From assembly GCA_027493615.1 (NCBI GenBank), contig JAOSKK010000001.1, positions 487,629-551,628 of the forward strand: 64,000 nt of DNA, read 5' to 3'. Position numbers and translations under genes: made by a program. The DNA comes from Verrucomicrobiota bacterium. Lineage in GTDB: Bacteria > Verrucomicrobiota > Verrucomicrobiia > Limisphaerales > J093. Under the pieces are notes generated by a model that did no database searches, was not told the origin of the DNA, and worked only from the letters and a program-made list of their open reading frames with translations. The first letter of the stretch is position 1, and each line of letters begins with the position of its first letter. This document shows positions 24,371 through 32,946 of this stretch, one piece after another.

Positions 24371-25192
24371 TTACGGGTCCAGCCGGCCTTCGGCAGCCCA
24401 GCTCACGGTCCAACGGATCTCGGGGTGCGGCTGATTGTCGTTGTTCCAGCGGCGGCGCCAGGTGTCGTTGGCGGGGTTGATGATCTCACGGCGCAAGGCG
24501 GCTTCGGCGTGGCCGTCGGCGAACATGAGGTTGGTGCGGCGATTGTGCCGGTTGGACGGGCGGTCCGGTTCGTTGACCGGATCCATGTTGGCGTCCCAGC
24601 TCCCGTTGGCGTTGCTGTCACCGAGCATGATCATGTCGGCGGGGGAGACGACCATGCTGTCGGTGACGACGCCCTTGTACCAGCTCCCGTTGATGTCGCC
24701 GCCCAGGCCCAACTGCGGGTTGTGCGTGATGTCGAGTCCCCAGTCGTTGTAGGCGAGGGAGAACTTCGAGGTTTCGCGGACGCCGAAGGGGTCGTAGCGC
24801 CGATCGGGGTCGGTCGAGCCCAGGGTCTTGTTGACATTGGTGTCCCAAGCGCTGTCACGGGGTCCGGCGGGGCAGTGGAACACCTGGCGGTTGGTGCCCA
24901 TCTGCGTGAAGAGCCGGACCGGCCAGACGGCGTAGACGGCAGGCACGACCGAGTAGCAGCCCGGATAGCCCTTGTAGTCGCCGACATACATGACGGTGGC
25001 GATGCCGAGCTGGCGCAGGTTGTTGAGGCAGGCGGTCTGTTTGGCCTTGCTCTTGGCTCGGGCCAGGGCGGGCAGGAGCAGGCCGGCCAGGATGGCGATG
25101 ATGGCGATGACGACGAGCAGCTCGATCAGGGTGAAGCCGGGCGACCGCCTCCGGGCCCGCACCGGCTGGGGTGGTTGGGAAGGACGCGGCAT
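24371..25192 (-). CDS. Type II secretion-like pseudopilin with C-terminal H-x9-DG motif
   Basis: Prepilin-like protein expected to be cleaved by a prepilin peptidase and inserted in the inner membrane. The ATG at 25192 gives 273 aa; an alternative start lies at 25228. The N-terminal signature is [19 protein letters not shown] followed by [20 protein letters not shown]. The C-terminus has [16 protein letters not shown], the H-x9-DG motif typical of the very large pseudopilin families in Verrucomicrobia, Planctomycetes and Lentisphaerae. The frame is intact. Its partner machinery is not in this window. Confidence 0.93.
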   Translation of the reverse strand: MPRPSQPPQPVRARRRSPGFTLIELLVVIAIIAILAGLLLPALARAKSKAKQTACLNNLRQLGIATVMYVGDYKGYPGCYSVVPAVYAVWPVRLFTQMGTNRQVFHCPAGPRDSAWDTNVNKTLGSTDPDRRYDPFGVRETSKFSLAYNDWGLDITHNPQLGLGGDINGSWYKGVVTDSMVVSPADMIMLGDSNANGSWDANMDPVNEPDRPSNRHNRRTNLMFADGHAEAALRREIINPANDTWRRRWNNDNQPHPEIRWTVSWAAEGRLDP

Positions 25193-25334
25193 ACGGGCCA
25201 AAGCTCGCGCATCCGTCCGGGCCGTCAAGGCTTTGGTTCCTTCCGCGGCTGTGGGAACGGTCGGGTTCCCTGACCGCGGAGGCCACGGATTTCGCGGATG
25301 AGCTCCGGCGACCTTCCGTGGCTTCCGAAACGGC

Positions 25335-27787
25335 TCAAGGGAGCACGCGCAACTGGTAGTAGCGGGCGTCGCCCGCGGGCGTGAGGTCCTCGTAGGTCGA
25401 TTCGACGCCCGTGCCGGGCAGGATCGCGCTTGCCGGCGTGAAAGGTTCGTTCAGGTCGCGGGTGGACCAGATCTGGACGCTGCGTCCGGTTGGACCCACG
25501 AAGCGGATCAGCCGGCTGCCGTCCGGTTGTCGGATCAGGCTGAGCTGCGGCGGAAGCGTTGGCCCCTCCGCGTTCGCCCAAATGGCGAACCCGTTGGCTT
25601 GGGCTCCCCCGGCCTGCGCGAAGGTGCCGGCGACGTGCAGCCGGCCGGAGCGGGCCGCGAGTCCGTAAACGGCGGGCGGGCTGCCCAAGGCCGTTCCGGA
25701 TCCGAGCGGAGCCCAGGTGGTGCCGTCCCAGCCCGCGATGTGCGCGGCCGGTGCACCGTTCCCCAGGGCGGTGAAGACCCCGCCGGCGTAGAGGCGGTTA
25801 CCGTCCACGGCCAGGGCATGGACGAAGTCGGCGGCGGCGGTCCCGATCCCCTCGCCCAGGGCCGACCAGTTGGAACCGTTCCACCGGGCCACGCGCCGGG
25901 CGGGAACGCCGCCGGCCTGCGTGAAGTAACCCGCCGCGTACAGGTGCTCGCCGTCCGTGGCCAGCGCGAGCACGGTCTGGTTGAGGCCCTCACCGACCGC
26001 GGACCAGGCGGATCCATCCCAACGGGCGATGCCCGGCGTGGCGAGACCCCCGGCGCTCGTGAACGCGCCGCCCACGTAGAGGTGGTTGCCGAGGGTGACG
26101 AGGGCGCGCACCTCAGGCGAGCCCGACGCCGCGTTGAGCCCACCAGCCAGGCCTGACCAGGCGGCGCCGTCCCAACGGGCGATGCCGCGGACATTGCCGG
26201 CCGCGGTGAAGAAGCCGCCGGCGTAAAGGGTGCCGTCGGCTCCCACCGCCAACGCGCGGACCACGGCGCCGATGCCTCCCAGCCCGGCCCCCAGGGGCGA
26301 CCACGTGGCTCCGTTCCACTGGGCGACGTTCAGGGCAGCCACGTCGCCGGCACGGTTGAAGACCCCGCCCGCGTAAACGTCTGTCCCGCGGACCGCCACA
26401 GCGTGGACCTGGCCGGAGAGGGGATCTTGCCGGACGCCGCCGCCCAGGGGTGCCCAATCGTCGTTGTTCCACCGGGCAATGCTGTTGACGGGGACGCCGC
26501 CCGCGGTGGCGAAGCTGCCGCCGACCAGTACGTCCTCGCCGAGAGGATGGACGGTGAAGGCGGGGCCGCTGAGGCCGAGCCCGGCCGGCCGCCACGTTCC
26601 GTCCCGCCACGTCGCCAGGTTGACCGCGTCGCGCGCCCCCGCCCGGGTGAACGCCCCGCCGACGTGCAGTTGTCCGCCCGTGACCGCCATCGAGGCGACC
26701 GTGGCCGGCCCGATCACCACGCCGCCGATGGTGTTCACGACGCCTTCGCCCAAGGCGCTCCAGGCCGAACCGTCCCAGCGCGCGAGGGCGTTGGCGGGCA
26801 ACCCTCCCGCCGTGGTGAACTGCCCGCCGGCGTAAAGGTGGCCATCGATCAGCGCCAGCGTGTGCACGGCATCGGTGAGGCCGGCGCTCAGCCCTCCGCC
26901 CACCGCCGACCAGGAAGCGCCGTCCCAGCGGGCCAGTTTGTTGAGGGAACGCCGCCCGCGGCGGTGAACATGCCGCCGACGTAGAGCGAGGGGCCTTCGG
27001 GCAGCAGCGTCTTGACCTGGTGGTCGAGGCTGGCGCCGACGGCGGACCACGACTCGCCGTTCCAGCGGGCCAGGTGGGTGATCAGCACGGGGGGCCAGTG
27101 AGGGTCTGCAGCAGGAAGAACAGGCCGCCTGCGTAGAGGTGGCCTTGCCAGGCGACGAGGCTGCGCACCGTCCCGCCCGCGCCCACGCCTCCACCCAGGG
27201 CCGACCATGTGCTGCCGTTCCAACGGGCGACCCCGTTGACGGTTAATCCGCCGGCGGTGGTGAATTGGCCGCCGACATAGACCTCGCCCGCGTGCACCGT
27301 CAGGGCGTACACCGGGCCGTCGACGCCTCCGCCCACCGCCGACCAGGTCTGGCCGTCCCATTTGGCCAGGCGGCTGGCGTCAACCCCGCCCGCCCGGGTG
27401 AAGGCGCCGCCGACGTAAACCTCGCCTTCGTGAAACGCGAGGGCGTGCACCGCCCCGTCCAGTCCGGCCCCGAGCGGTGTGGGATGGCCGTCCCGCCAGC
27501 GGAAGATGTGGTTCACGGGGATCCCCTGGTCGGCCAGGGGCGGCGCCAGCCACGGTGAAGGCGCCACCGACGTAGAGGTCATCGCCATTGGCGGCCAGCG
27601 CGGTCACGCTGCCATTCAGGAAGGGGAGGCTGAACCGGCGGTCCCAGCTTGCGTCTTCCCCGGCGGCCATCGCCAGGGGCAGGGTGAGGATACCGACGAG
27701 GCCGGCGGCGAACAGAGCGAAGCGCGAGCGGAGCCGGGCCGGCCAGCGGCCACCCGGCGCAAGACGAATGGAGGCAATTGGTTTCAT
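25335..27787 (-). CDS. Secreted repeat protein (beta-propeller/kelch-like), three frameshifts
   Basis: An exported, roughly 815-aa protein made of about 13 repeats of one theme: ALAVxGxxLYAGGxFTxAGG, then xxIARWDGxxWSALGxG. The start at 27787 gives an N-terminus with a membrane/signal segment ([19 protein letters not shown]). The frame changes near 27545, 27090 and 26950; the repeat pattern continues across each break, so this is one gene. The C-terminus ([20 protein letters not shown], then YYQLRVLP) is a domain found at the end of many verrucomicrobial secreted proteins. The function is unknown; the repeats probably fold as one or two propellers. Confidence 0.8.
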
Positions 27788-28030
27788 GGATAACAGCAGT
27801 GCACCTTCTTCGTGACGCGGCGCAGTGTCCGGGAGCGGCCGGAGGGGTGTCAAGAGGGCGTTCCTTCGTCCGGCGGATTTTTTCGCCACGCCGCGCACCC
27901 CCGCCAAGACCCTGGGCTGCCGGGATCCCGTCCCCGACGCGCCCGTGCCGTCGTCGGGTGCGATGCGGGATCCGCGAAACCTGCGGGGATGGGGCCGGCT
28001 ACTCGAGGCGATCAGCCTGAGCCTTCGGTC

Positions 28031-28429
28031 TCAAGGGCGCTCGTTCAGGGGGTTGGCGGCGAAGGCGAACTCGGTGACCACTTCGCCGGCGAGGAGGTGA
28101 CGCTGGATGATCTGCTCGAGAACGGCCGGGGTGCACGAGTGGTACCAGACGCCTTCGGGGTACACGACGGCGATGGGGCCGCGCACACAGACCCGCAGGC
28201 AGTTGGCCTTGGTCCGGTACACGAGCGGTTGCGGCCCCACCAGCCCCAGTTCGCTGAGGCGCTGCTTCAGGAACGTCCACGCCTCGAGTCCGGCGTCCTT
28301 CGCGCAACAGCGCGGCTCGGTCGGGTCCGCACAGAGGAAGATGTGACGGCGAAAGTGCTCGAGGCCGAGCGGCGCCGCGGCGCGGGCGAGCTCGGACCGG
28401 ATCGGGTTGTCGGTGTCGGGCAGGGTCAA
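28031..28429 (-). CDS. Thioredoxin-like [2Fe-2S] ferredoxin
   Basis: A 132-aa protein predicted to bind one 2Fe-2S cluster and carry electrons. The N-terminal part has [20 protein letters not shown], then [20 protein letters not shown], the Cys pattern of thioredoxin-fold (Shethna-type) ferredoxins. The start codon is TTG at 28429 and overlaps the stop of the helicase gene (TTGA), so it is probably translated from the same mRNA. Pairing with a helicase is unexpected for this family. Confidence 0.85.
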   Translation of the reverse strand: MTLPDTDNPIRSELARAAAPLGLEHFRRHIFLCADPTEPRCCAKDAGLEAWTFLKQRLSELGLVGPQPLVYRTKANCLRVCVRGPIAVVYPEGVWYHSCTPAVLEQIIQRHLLAGEVVTEFAFAANPLNERP

Positions 28430-30909
28430 TGGCGTCGGAGCAGGAGTTGATGGTCCACGCGGCGCTGCTGGACATATTCGAGCGGGGGGAGGTCGGTGAG
28501 CGTGGGGGACTCCGTCTCCTGCAGCATGTCACGGGCGCGCTCCTGGAAGGCGGTCCAGCGGGGCCATTCCAGGGGTGGGGCATGGGCCACGCGCCGGAGC
28601 AGGCTGCGCCACTCGATGAGGACGCGGTCCAGGTCGCCGGGGCCGACGAGGTCGGTGACGAGGGTATGCCGCAATTCGGGGCGCTGGTGGGCGGTGGCCA
28701 CCACGAGTTCGGCGCCGGCGCCGTACTTCGGGGGAGACCGTTTTCGAGGTAGCCGGGGACGGATTGCAGGCCGTAGGCGCGATGGCAGGCGAGCGCCAGC
28801 CGGCCGGCCCAACGGTTGTCGTCGCCAGCAAAGCGGAAGCCGGCGTCGAGGTTGGCGAGGTCGTAGATCATTTCGTCGAGGGGATACGATTCCTCCTCGA
28901 GGCCGGCGGCGATGGCCAGGCCGTCGCCTTGGGCGAAGAAGCTGACGATCCGTCCGCGACGGGTGGGGACGCCACGGGCGTCGACCAGGCCCAACCGCCG
29001 CCAGAGCATCGCGGTGCCCGTGCCGGTGGGCAGTGCGCGGCAGGTCTCCACCAGTTCGCAGCGGGTGCAATCGGCGGGGAACACCTCGCGCTCGCGCGGA
29101 CGCCAGAGGGCCTTGCCCAGGGAATCCACGGGCACGCGCACCGTGAGTTCGGCGAGGCTGACTTGGGCGGTGATCTTCTCCGGCGTCTCGACGATGCGGA
29201 CGACGGGGGTGTGCCGTCGGGCGAGGCCCTGTTCGACGAGCGGGCGGATGCGCTCGCGCCAGAGCTCGAGCGTGGTGTGGCGACCGTGCCAGTTGATCAG
29301 GCGGCGAACCCACTTGACCAGGAGGACACGGTCGCCGGCGATGCGGTCGGCCACGGTGAAGGTGCGGCCGTAAACGGGGAGGCCCTCGCGTTCCTCGAGC
29401 ACGCAGAGCTGGCCGAGCCCGACCTTGTCGAGGGCGGCGGGTTCGCTGAGGGCGGGGCGCAACCGGTCACTGCCGGCGGGGTCGGGCAACCAGACCTCAC
29501 GCAAGGGCCGGCTTTGCGTGGCGGGGGAAGCGTTCCCATTCGCCGCGGCTGTTGGCCATTTCGCGGAGGCGCTGACGGACGTGGCGGGCGCGTTCGGCGT
29601 CGGTCTTGAGGCCGCAGGGGGTGTGGGGGTGCTGAAGGGACGCCTCGACGCCGAGCAGGATGGGTTTGCTGGTGAAGAGGCGTTCCTGGACCTGGACGGC
29701 CTCGGTGAAGGGATCGCGTCCCTGCTCGGCGGCGGCGGTCATGAGCCCGAGGAGGGCGCCCCAGTCGACCATGCCGTTGCGGGCGAGGTGGCGCGGGTGG
29801 GCGTCGAGCAGGCGGAGCTCATTGGCGGTGATCAGGGCATAGCCGATCTCATCGATCCCACGCCGCCCCGCGCGGCCGAACATCTGAAGGATCTCGTCGG
29901 CTCGCAGGGGCTGCTCGGCCTGATCGCGACGGTACGAGTCGCCGGCGAGGGCGACGCTGCGGAGGGAGAAGTTGATGCCGGCGGCGAGGCCCATGGTGGC
30001 GACGACGACCCGGAGCTGGCCGGCCTTGGCGAGGGGTTCGACGACGCCGGCGCGGGCGCCGTAGCTGAGGCCGCTGTGGTGATAGGTGATCCGGGTCTTG
30101 AGCAGGCGGGCGAGGCGGTCGCCGACGAGGGTTTTCTGGGTGGGCGAGAGGGTGAGCGGGTGGGGATTGGGGAGCTGGCGGGCGAGGTCCTCGGCCAGGT
30201 CCTCGGCGGCCAGGCGCCGGGGGGCGAAGACGAGGAGGGGCCCGAGGTTCTCGGCCAGGGCTTTGGCGACCAGCCGGGGCCAGTACCCGCGGATCTCGGC
30301 CGGGACGTAATAGCTGAGCTGTTGGGCGTAGACTTCCTCGAGCGGCACCGGCCGGTCGTCGTCGCGGACCAGGGTGGCGTCGCGGCCGAGGCGGCGGAGC
30401 CATTTCACGACGTCCTGCGGGTTGCCGACGCTGCCGCTGAGGAGGAGGAGCTGGGTGCGGGCGGGGGCGAGGGCGATGGCCAGCTCGTAGTTGAGGCCGC
30501 GGTCGAGGTCGCCGATCATCTGGTATTCGTCGACGACGAGCAGGCGCGGGCCATCGCCCTGGAGGAGCCGGTGCTTCTGGGTTTCAAGGGTGGCGACGAG
30601 GATGGGGGCGTGGAGGTTCTCGGCGAGGTCGCCGGTGGCGATGCCGACGTTCCAGCCGCGGGCGCGCCATTCGGCGAGTTTGTCATTGGCGAGGGCGCGG
30701 GTGGGGACGGTGTAGATGGCCTGGCCGCGGGGGCGACCCTGATTGGACCAGAGCTCGAAGATGAGGGTCTTGCCGGCGCCCGTGGGGGCGTGGACGACAA
30801 CGTCCTGTCCGGCCCGCAACGCGCTGACGGCCTGCTGCTGCCAGAGATCGGGCAACAGGATCTGCTGGAGGGAAGGGGCCGCGTCCAGCGCATCAGCGAG
30901 CGTCTGCAC
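28426..30909 (-). CDS. Ski2-like superfamily II helicase, two frameshifts
   Basis: An ATP-dependent DNA/RNA helicase of about 827 aa once two shifts (about 29500 and 28735) are corrected; the total length is then a multiple of three. The GTG at 30909 ([20 protein letters not shown]) starts the conserved part. Motifs in order: Walker [10 protein letters not shown], Ia [11 protein letters not shown], Ib [65 protein letters not shown]. The C-terminal half contains [10 protein letters not shown], a possible metal or Fe-S site. The shift near 28735 is one base lost from a run of five C. An alternative view is two genes, since a TTG start at 29504 overlaps the first stop. Confidence 0.82.
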
Positions 30910-30943
30910 GGGCCCAAGGTAGCGCGAAAGCGCGGGACGGAAA

Positions 30944-30985
30944 GGGCGAAGGGCGAAGGGCGAAGGGCGAAGGGCGAAGGGCGAA
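30944..30985. repeat. (GGGCGAA)6 heptanucleotide tract
   Basis: Six copies of GGGCGAA followed by GTCCGAAG, just upstream of the helicase start. A four-copy version with GTTCGAAG lies at 44088-44115, also upstream of a gene. Confidence 0.85.
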
Positions 30986-31083
30986 GTCCGAAGTTGGACG
31001 TTCGCAGTTGGATGGTCTCCGTCCCCGGTCGGGCGACCTTCCCTGACGACTCCGGCTGTCGGCAGTACCGAAGTTGCATTGAG

Positions 31084-31279
31084 ATGCCCCGCAAGGTACG
31101 CCAACTGGTTGCTGACCTGGCGGCCGCCGGGTTCGTCAACCGGGGAAGCAAAGGCAGCCACCGGAATCTCGCGCATCCGAGAGGCGTGCGGGTGACCTTG
31201 AGCGGCGGTTTGGGTGACGACGCCAAGACCTACCAGGAGTCTGGACAGCTTCTGCGTCAAGGCCCTCCGCAAGGCCTGA
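31084..31279 (+). CDS. hicA: HicA-like mRNA interferase toxin, probable frameshift
   Basis: A small double-stranded-RNA-binding-fold RNase of the HicA family. The N-terminus reads MPRKVRQLVADLAAAGFVNR, then the catalytic-His motif GSKGSHRN and HPRGVRVTLSGGLGDDAK. After about 31235 the family pattern continues one base out of frame and ends with VKALRKA at 31279 (about 64 aa, normal for HicA). I see no HicB antitoxin on either side. The stop is 2 nt from the vapC stop on the other strand, so the genes are convergent. Confidence 0.72.
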
Positions 31280-31280
31280 T

Positions 31281-31686
31281 TCAGTCTTGGCTCGTCGCCC
31301 AGAGCATGGGCACGGCGGCCCACCGCCGGATCCGCGTGTCGTCGCTGACCAGGCGCAAGCCGTGCACCAAGGCCGTGGCCACGATGAGCTGGTCGGCGGG
31401 ATCGCTTGTGAAACCCCGCGGCCTGAAGGGTGGTGACCCGAGCCGCGATGGCCGGCGTGATGGGGAGCACCGTGAGTTCCGGCGTCAGGGCCAGACGGAA
31501 GAATTCGTCGAGTGGCACGGTGAGCTGCAGCCGCCCCAACTCGATCAACTTCGCCGCTTCCCAGAGCGAGATGTCCGCGAGCGCAAGGGTAGCGGCGTGG
31601 GCGGTCAACGTCCGGTCCACCAATGGCGGCAGTCGTTCGCCGCACGCGCGCTGGATCCAGGCGTGGGTGTCGAGGAGGTGGGTCAC
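31281..31686 (-). CDS. vapC: VapC-type PIN-domain toxin, one frameshift
   Basis: A PIN-domain ribonuclease toxin of about 134 aa. The GTG start at 31686 overlaps the vapB stop. The first acidic residue is in THLLDTHAWIQ and the second in ADISLWEAAKL. The third (DPADQLIVATALVHGL) and fourth (LVSDDTRIRRW) are in another frame after about 31410, next to a CCCC run. The total of 406 nt is 3n+1, so one extra base restores the whole PIN domain. In the uncorrected frame it would run into the helicase. Confidence 0.85.
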
Positions 31687-31892
31687 GCGGAGGCCTCCCA
31701 ATCGAGGCCCGTGCTGTGGAGGTCGCCGGTGATCTTGACCTTGCCTTTCAGCGCGCCTTGCCACGTCTTGGGCTGGACCCGCTGGAAGACGAACTCCTGA
31801 CTGCCGGACTTCACATAGACGGGTTCCCCGGCAGCGGCGGCTTCCCGGATGCGGGCGAAATCCCGCTGGAACTCGCGAGAGGTCACATTCAT
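31683..31892 (-). CDS. vapB: VapB/Phd-type antitoxin
   Basis: The intact 69-aa ORF starting at 31892 has MNVTSREFQRDFARIREAAA then GEPVYVKSGSQEFVFQRV, the N-terminal DNA-binding fold of Phd/YefM-like antitoxins. The stop overlaps the vapC GTG start, the standard antitoxin-toxin coupling. A longer in-frame start 12 codons upstream is less likely because it would include the operator. Confidence 0.85.
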   Translation of the reverse strand: MNVTSREFQRDFARIREAAAAGEPVYVKSGSQEFVFQRVQPKTWQGALKGKVKITGDLHSTGLDWEASA

Positions 31893-32211
31893 GCCTGACA
31901 ACGTGTCAGACAACCTCCGGAGTGTCAACCGCTCGACCGGGACACGCCTGGCATCACGGCACCGTCTTCAGCGCCGTGGCCGCGGAACCGGTAGGCCGGC
32001 GAGCCCGGCCCCAGGAGCAACAGGAGCGAGGGCGGGGGCTCCGGAACGAGGCAGAAGCTTGTCTCTGTTGCCCGCGAAAGGCGCGAACGGGCGCGAAAGC
32101 GGGCAGGGGTCGGAGGAGACGGGCCGGCGCGGGTAATGGTGGCGCCGGACGTGCCGGGTCGGCCTTTCGGTGAAGATGCCCTCGAAGGTCTTGCGCGAGG
32201 CTTGAGGATCC
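31893..32211. other. Intergenic region with a GCGAA-rich dispersed element
   Basis: No gene is supported. It holds the vapBC control region at one end and, at 32070-32103, the tract CCCGCGAAAGGCGCGAACGG..., similar to the tract inside cas1 (8321-8353). The following GGGTCGGAGGAGACGGGCCG resembles sequence near 32837-32915, so a longer element may be present. Confidence 0.55.
31895..31928 (-). promoter_or_regulatory. Candidate vapBC promoter with overlapping operator
   Basis: On the - strand, TTGACA (31928-31923) is followed after 17 nt by CACGTT (31905-31900), a weak -10 box. That box lies inside the perfect palindrome CTGACA-ACG-TGTCAG (31895-31909). An operator over the -10 box just before the antitoxin is what autorepression by an antitoxin needs. 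Confidence 0.5.
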
Positions 32212-32511
32212 TCAGCCCAGTCGCCTGCGGATACGCTTCGGGTCCTGTCGAAGATCGAGCACGGTGTGGACCAGAATTCTCTGGCCTTCGAGGCTGTAAA
32301 ACCCTCCGTGAGGAAACCGCCGCAGAACCAAACGCCGGATCGCCTGGTAGTAAACGGGGGCCATCTGGGGGAAGCGGGAGAGGGAGGTGAGACTGCCGTC
32401 CACCGTCAGAATGAACTCTGACCCGAGACCTTCCGCTCTGTCCTCGTACGCATCGAAGGCTGTCTGGAGGTCGTCTTCTGCACCCCGAAGCAAGACGACT
32501 TCGAGGTTCAT
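32212..32511 (-). CDS. RelE/ParE-family toxin
   Basis: An intact 99-aa ORF starting at 32511. It reads LEVVLLRGAEDDLQTAFDAY, then FILTVDGSLTSLSRFPQMAP, VYYQAIRRLVLRRFPHGGFY and VLDLRQDPKRIRRRL, which is the ParE/RelE fold order. ParE-like toxins poison gyrase and RelE-like ones cut mRNA; sequence alone does not decide. The start overlaps the antitoxin stop by ATGA. Confidence 0.85.
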   Translation of the reverse strand: MNLEVVLLRGAEDDLQTAFDAYEDRAEGLGSEFILTVDGSLTSLSRFPQMAPVYYQAIRRLVLRRFPHGGFYSLEGQRILVHTVLDLRQDPKRIRRRLG

Positions 32512-32730
32512 CGCGACGCGAGAATGCGCTGCTTCACGTCTTCCCAAGCGGCAACCTCGCCCGGGTTCTGTTTGTATCCTGCCAAGCGCCGCTGAAGGAG
32601 ACGGACGTGGTCTCGACGCGGGGGGAGGCATTCTTCGGTGGTCGTAACCTCGTCCCAGAGCTCCCCCGCCAGCGCCAGCTTTTTCTTGCAGGGTCAGGTC
32701 TTTAAGGGCAGGGATCTTCTCAGCAATCAT
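32508..32730 (-). CDS. Antitoxin of the 'addiction module component' family, one frameshift
   Basis: Partner of the RelE/ParE toxin. From the ATG at 32730 it reads MIAEKIPALKDLTLQEK and then leaves frame. Removing one A from the AAAAA run restores LALAGELWDEVTTTEECLPP and a C-terminal GYKQNPGEVAAWEDVKQRIL, the helical pattern of the TIGR02574-type antitoxins (73 aa). The corrected stop overlaps the toxin start by ATGA, which strongly supports the correction. Confidence 0.78.
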
Positions 32731-32918
32731 CGGCAGGAAGCTAGCGCCGTGCCTCCCTTCCATCAAGGCTGCGGCTTGGGAGCCCGGGGGTCCCAGCATG
32801 TCGCAGCGGGAATGACCAGCCGGCGGTCGTGTCGGCTGCCCGCGACAGGCCCGGACGGGTGCGAAAAGGGACCGTTCTCGCGGGAGGTGCGCCGGCGCGG
32901 GCGATTCTGGCACCGCCA

Positions 32919-32945
32919 TGTTTTCGCGGCGCAGCCGCGAAAACA
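32919..32945. terminator. 12-bp inverted repeat directly after the giant ATPase stop
   Basis: TGTTTTCGCGGC-GCA-GCCGCGAAAACA is a perfect hairpin 1 nt beyond the stop at 32947. It is positioned like a terminator for the - strand operon, but no T run follows, so it may instead be a repeat element. Confidence 0.5.
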
Positions 32946-32946
32946 T

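Noticed and set aside
30909..31764. A single ORF joining the PIN domain and the helicase
   Set aside because: The join is through a frame break; corrected, vapC stops at 31281 and the helicase begins at 30909.
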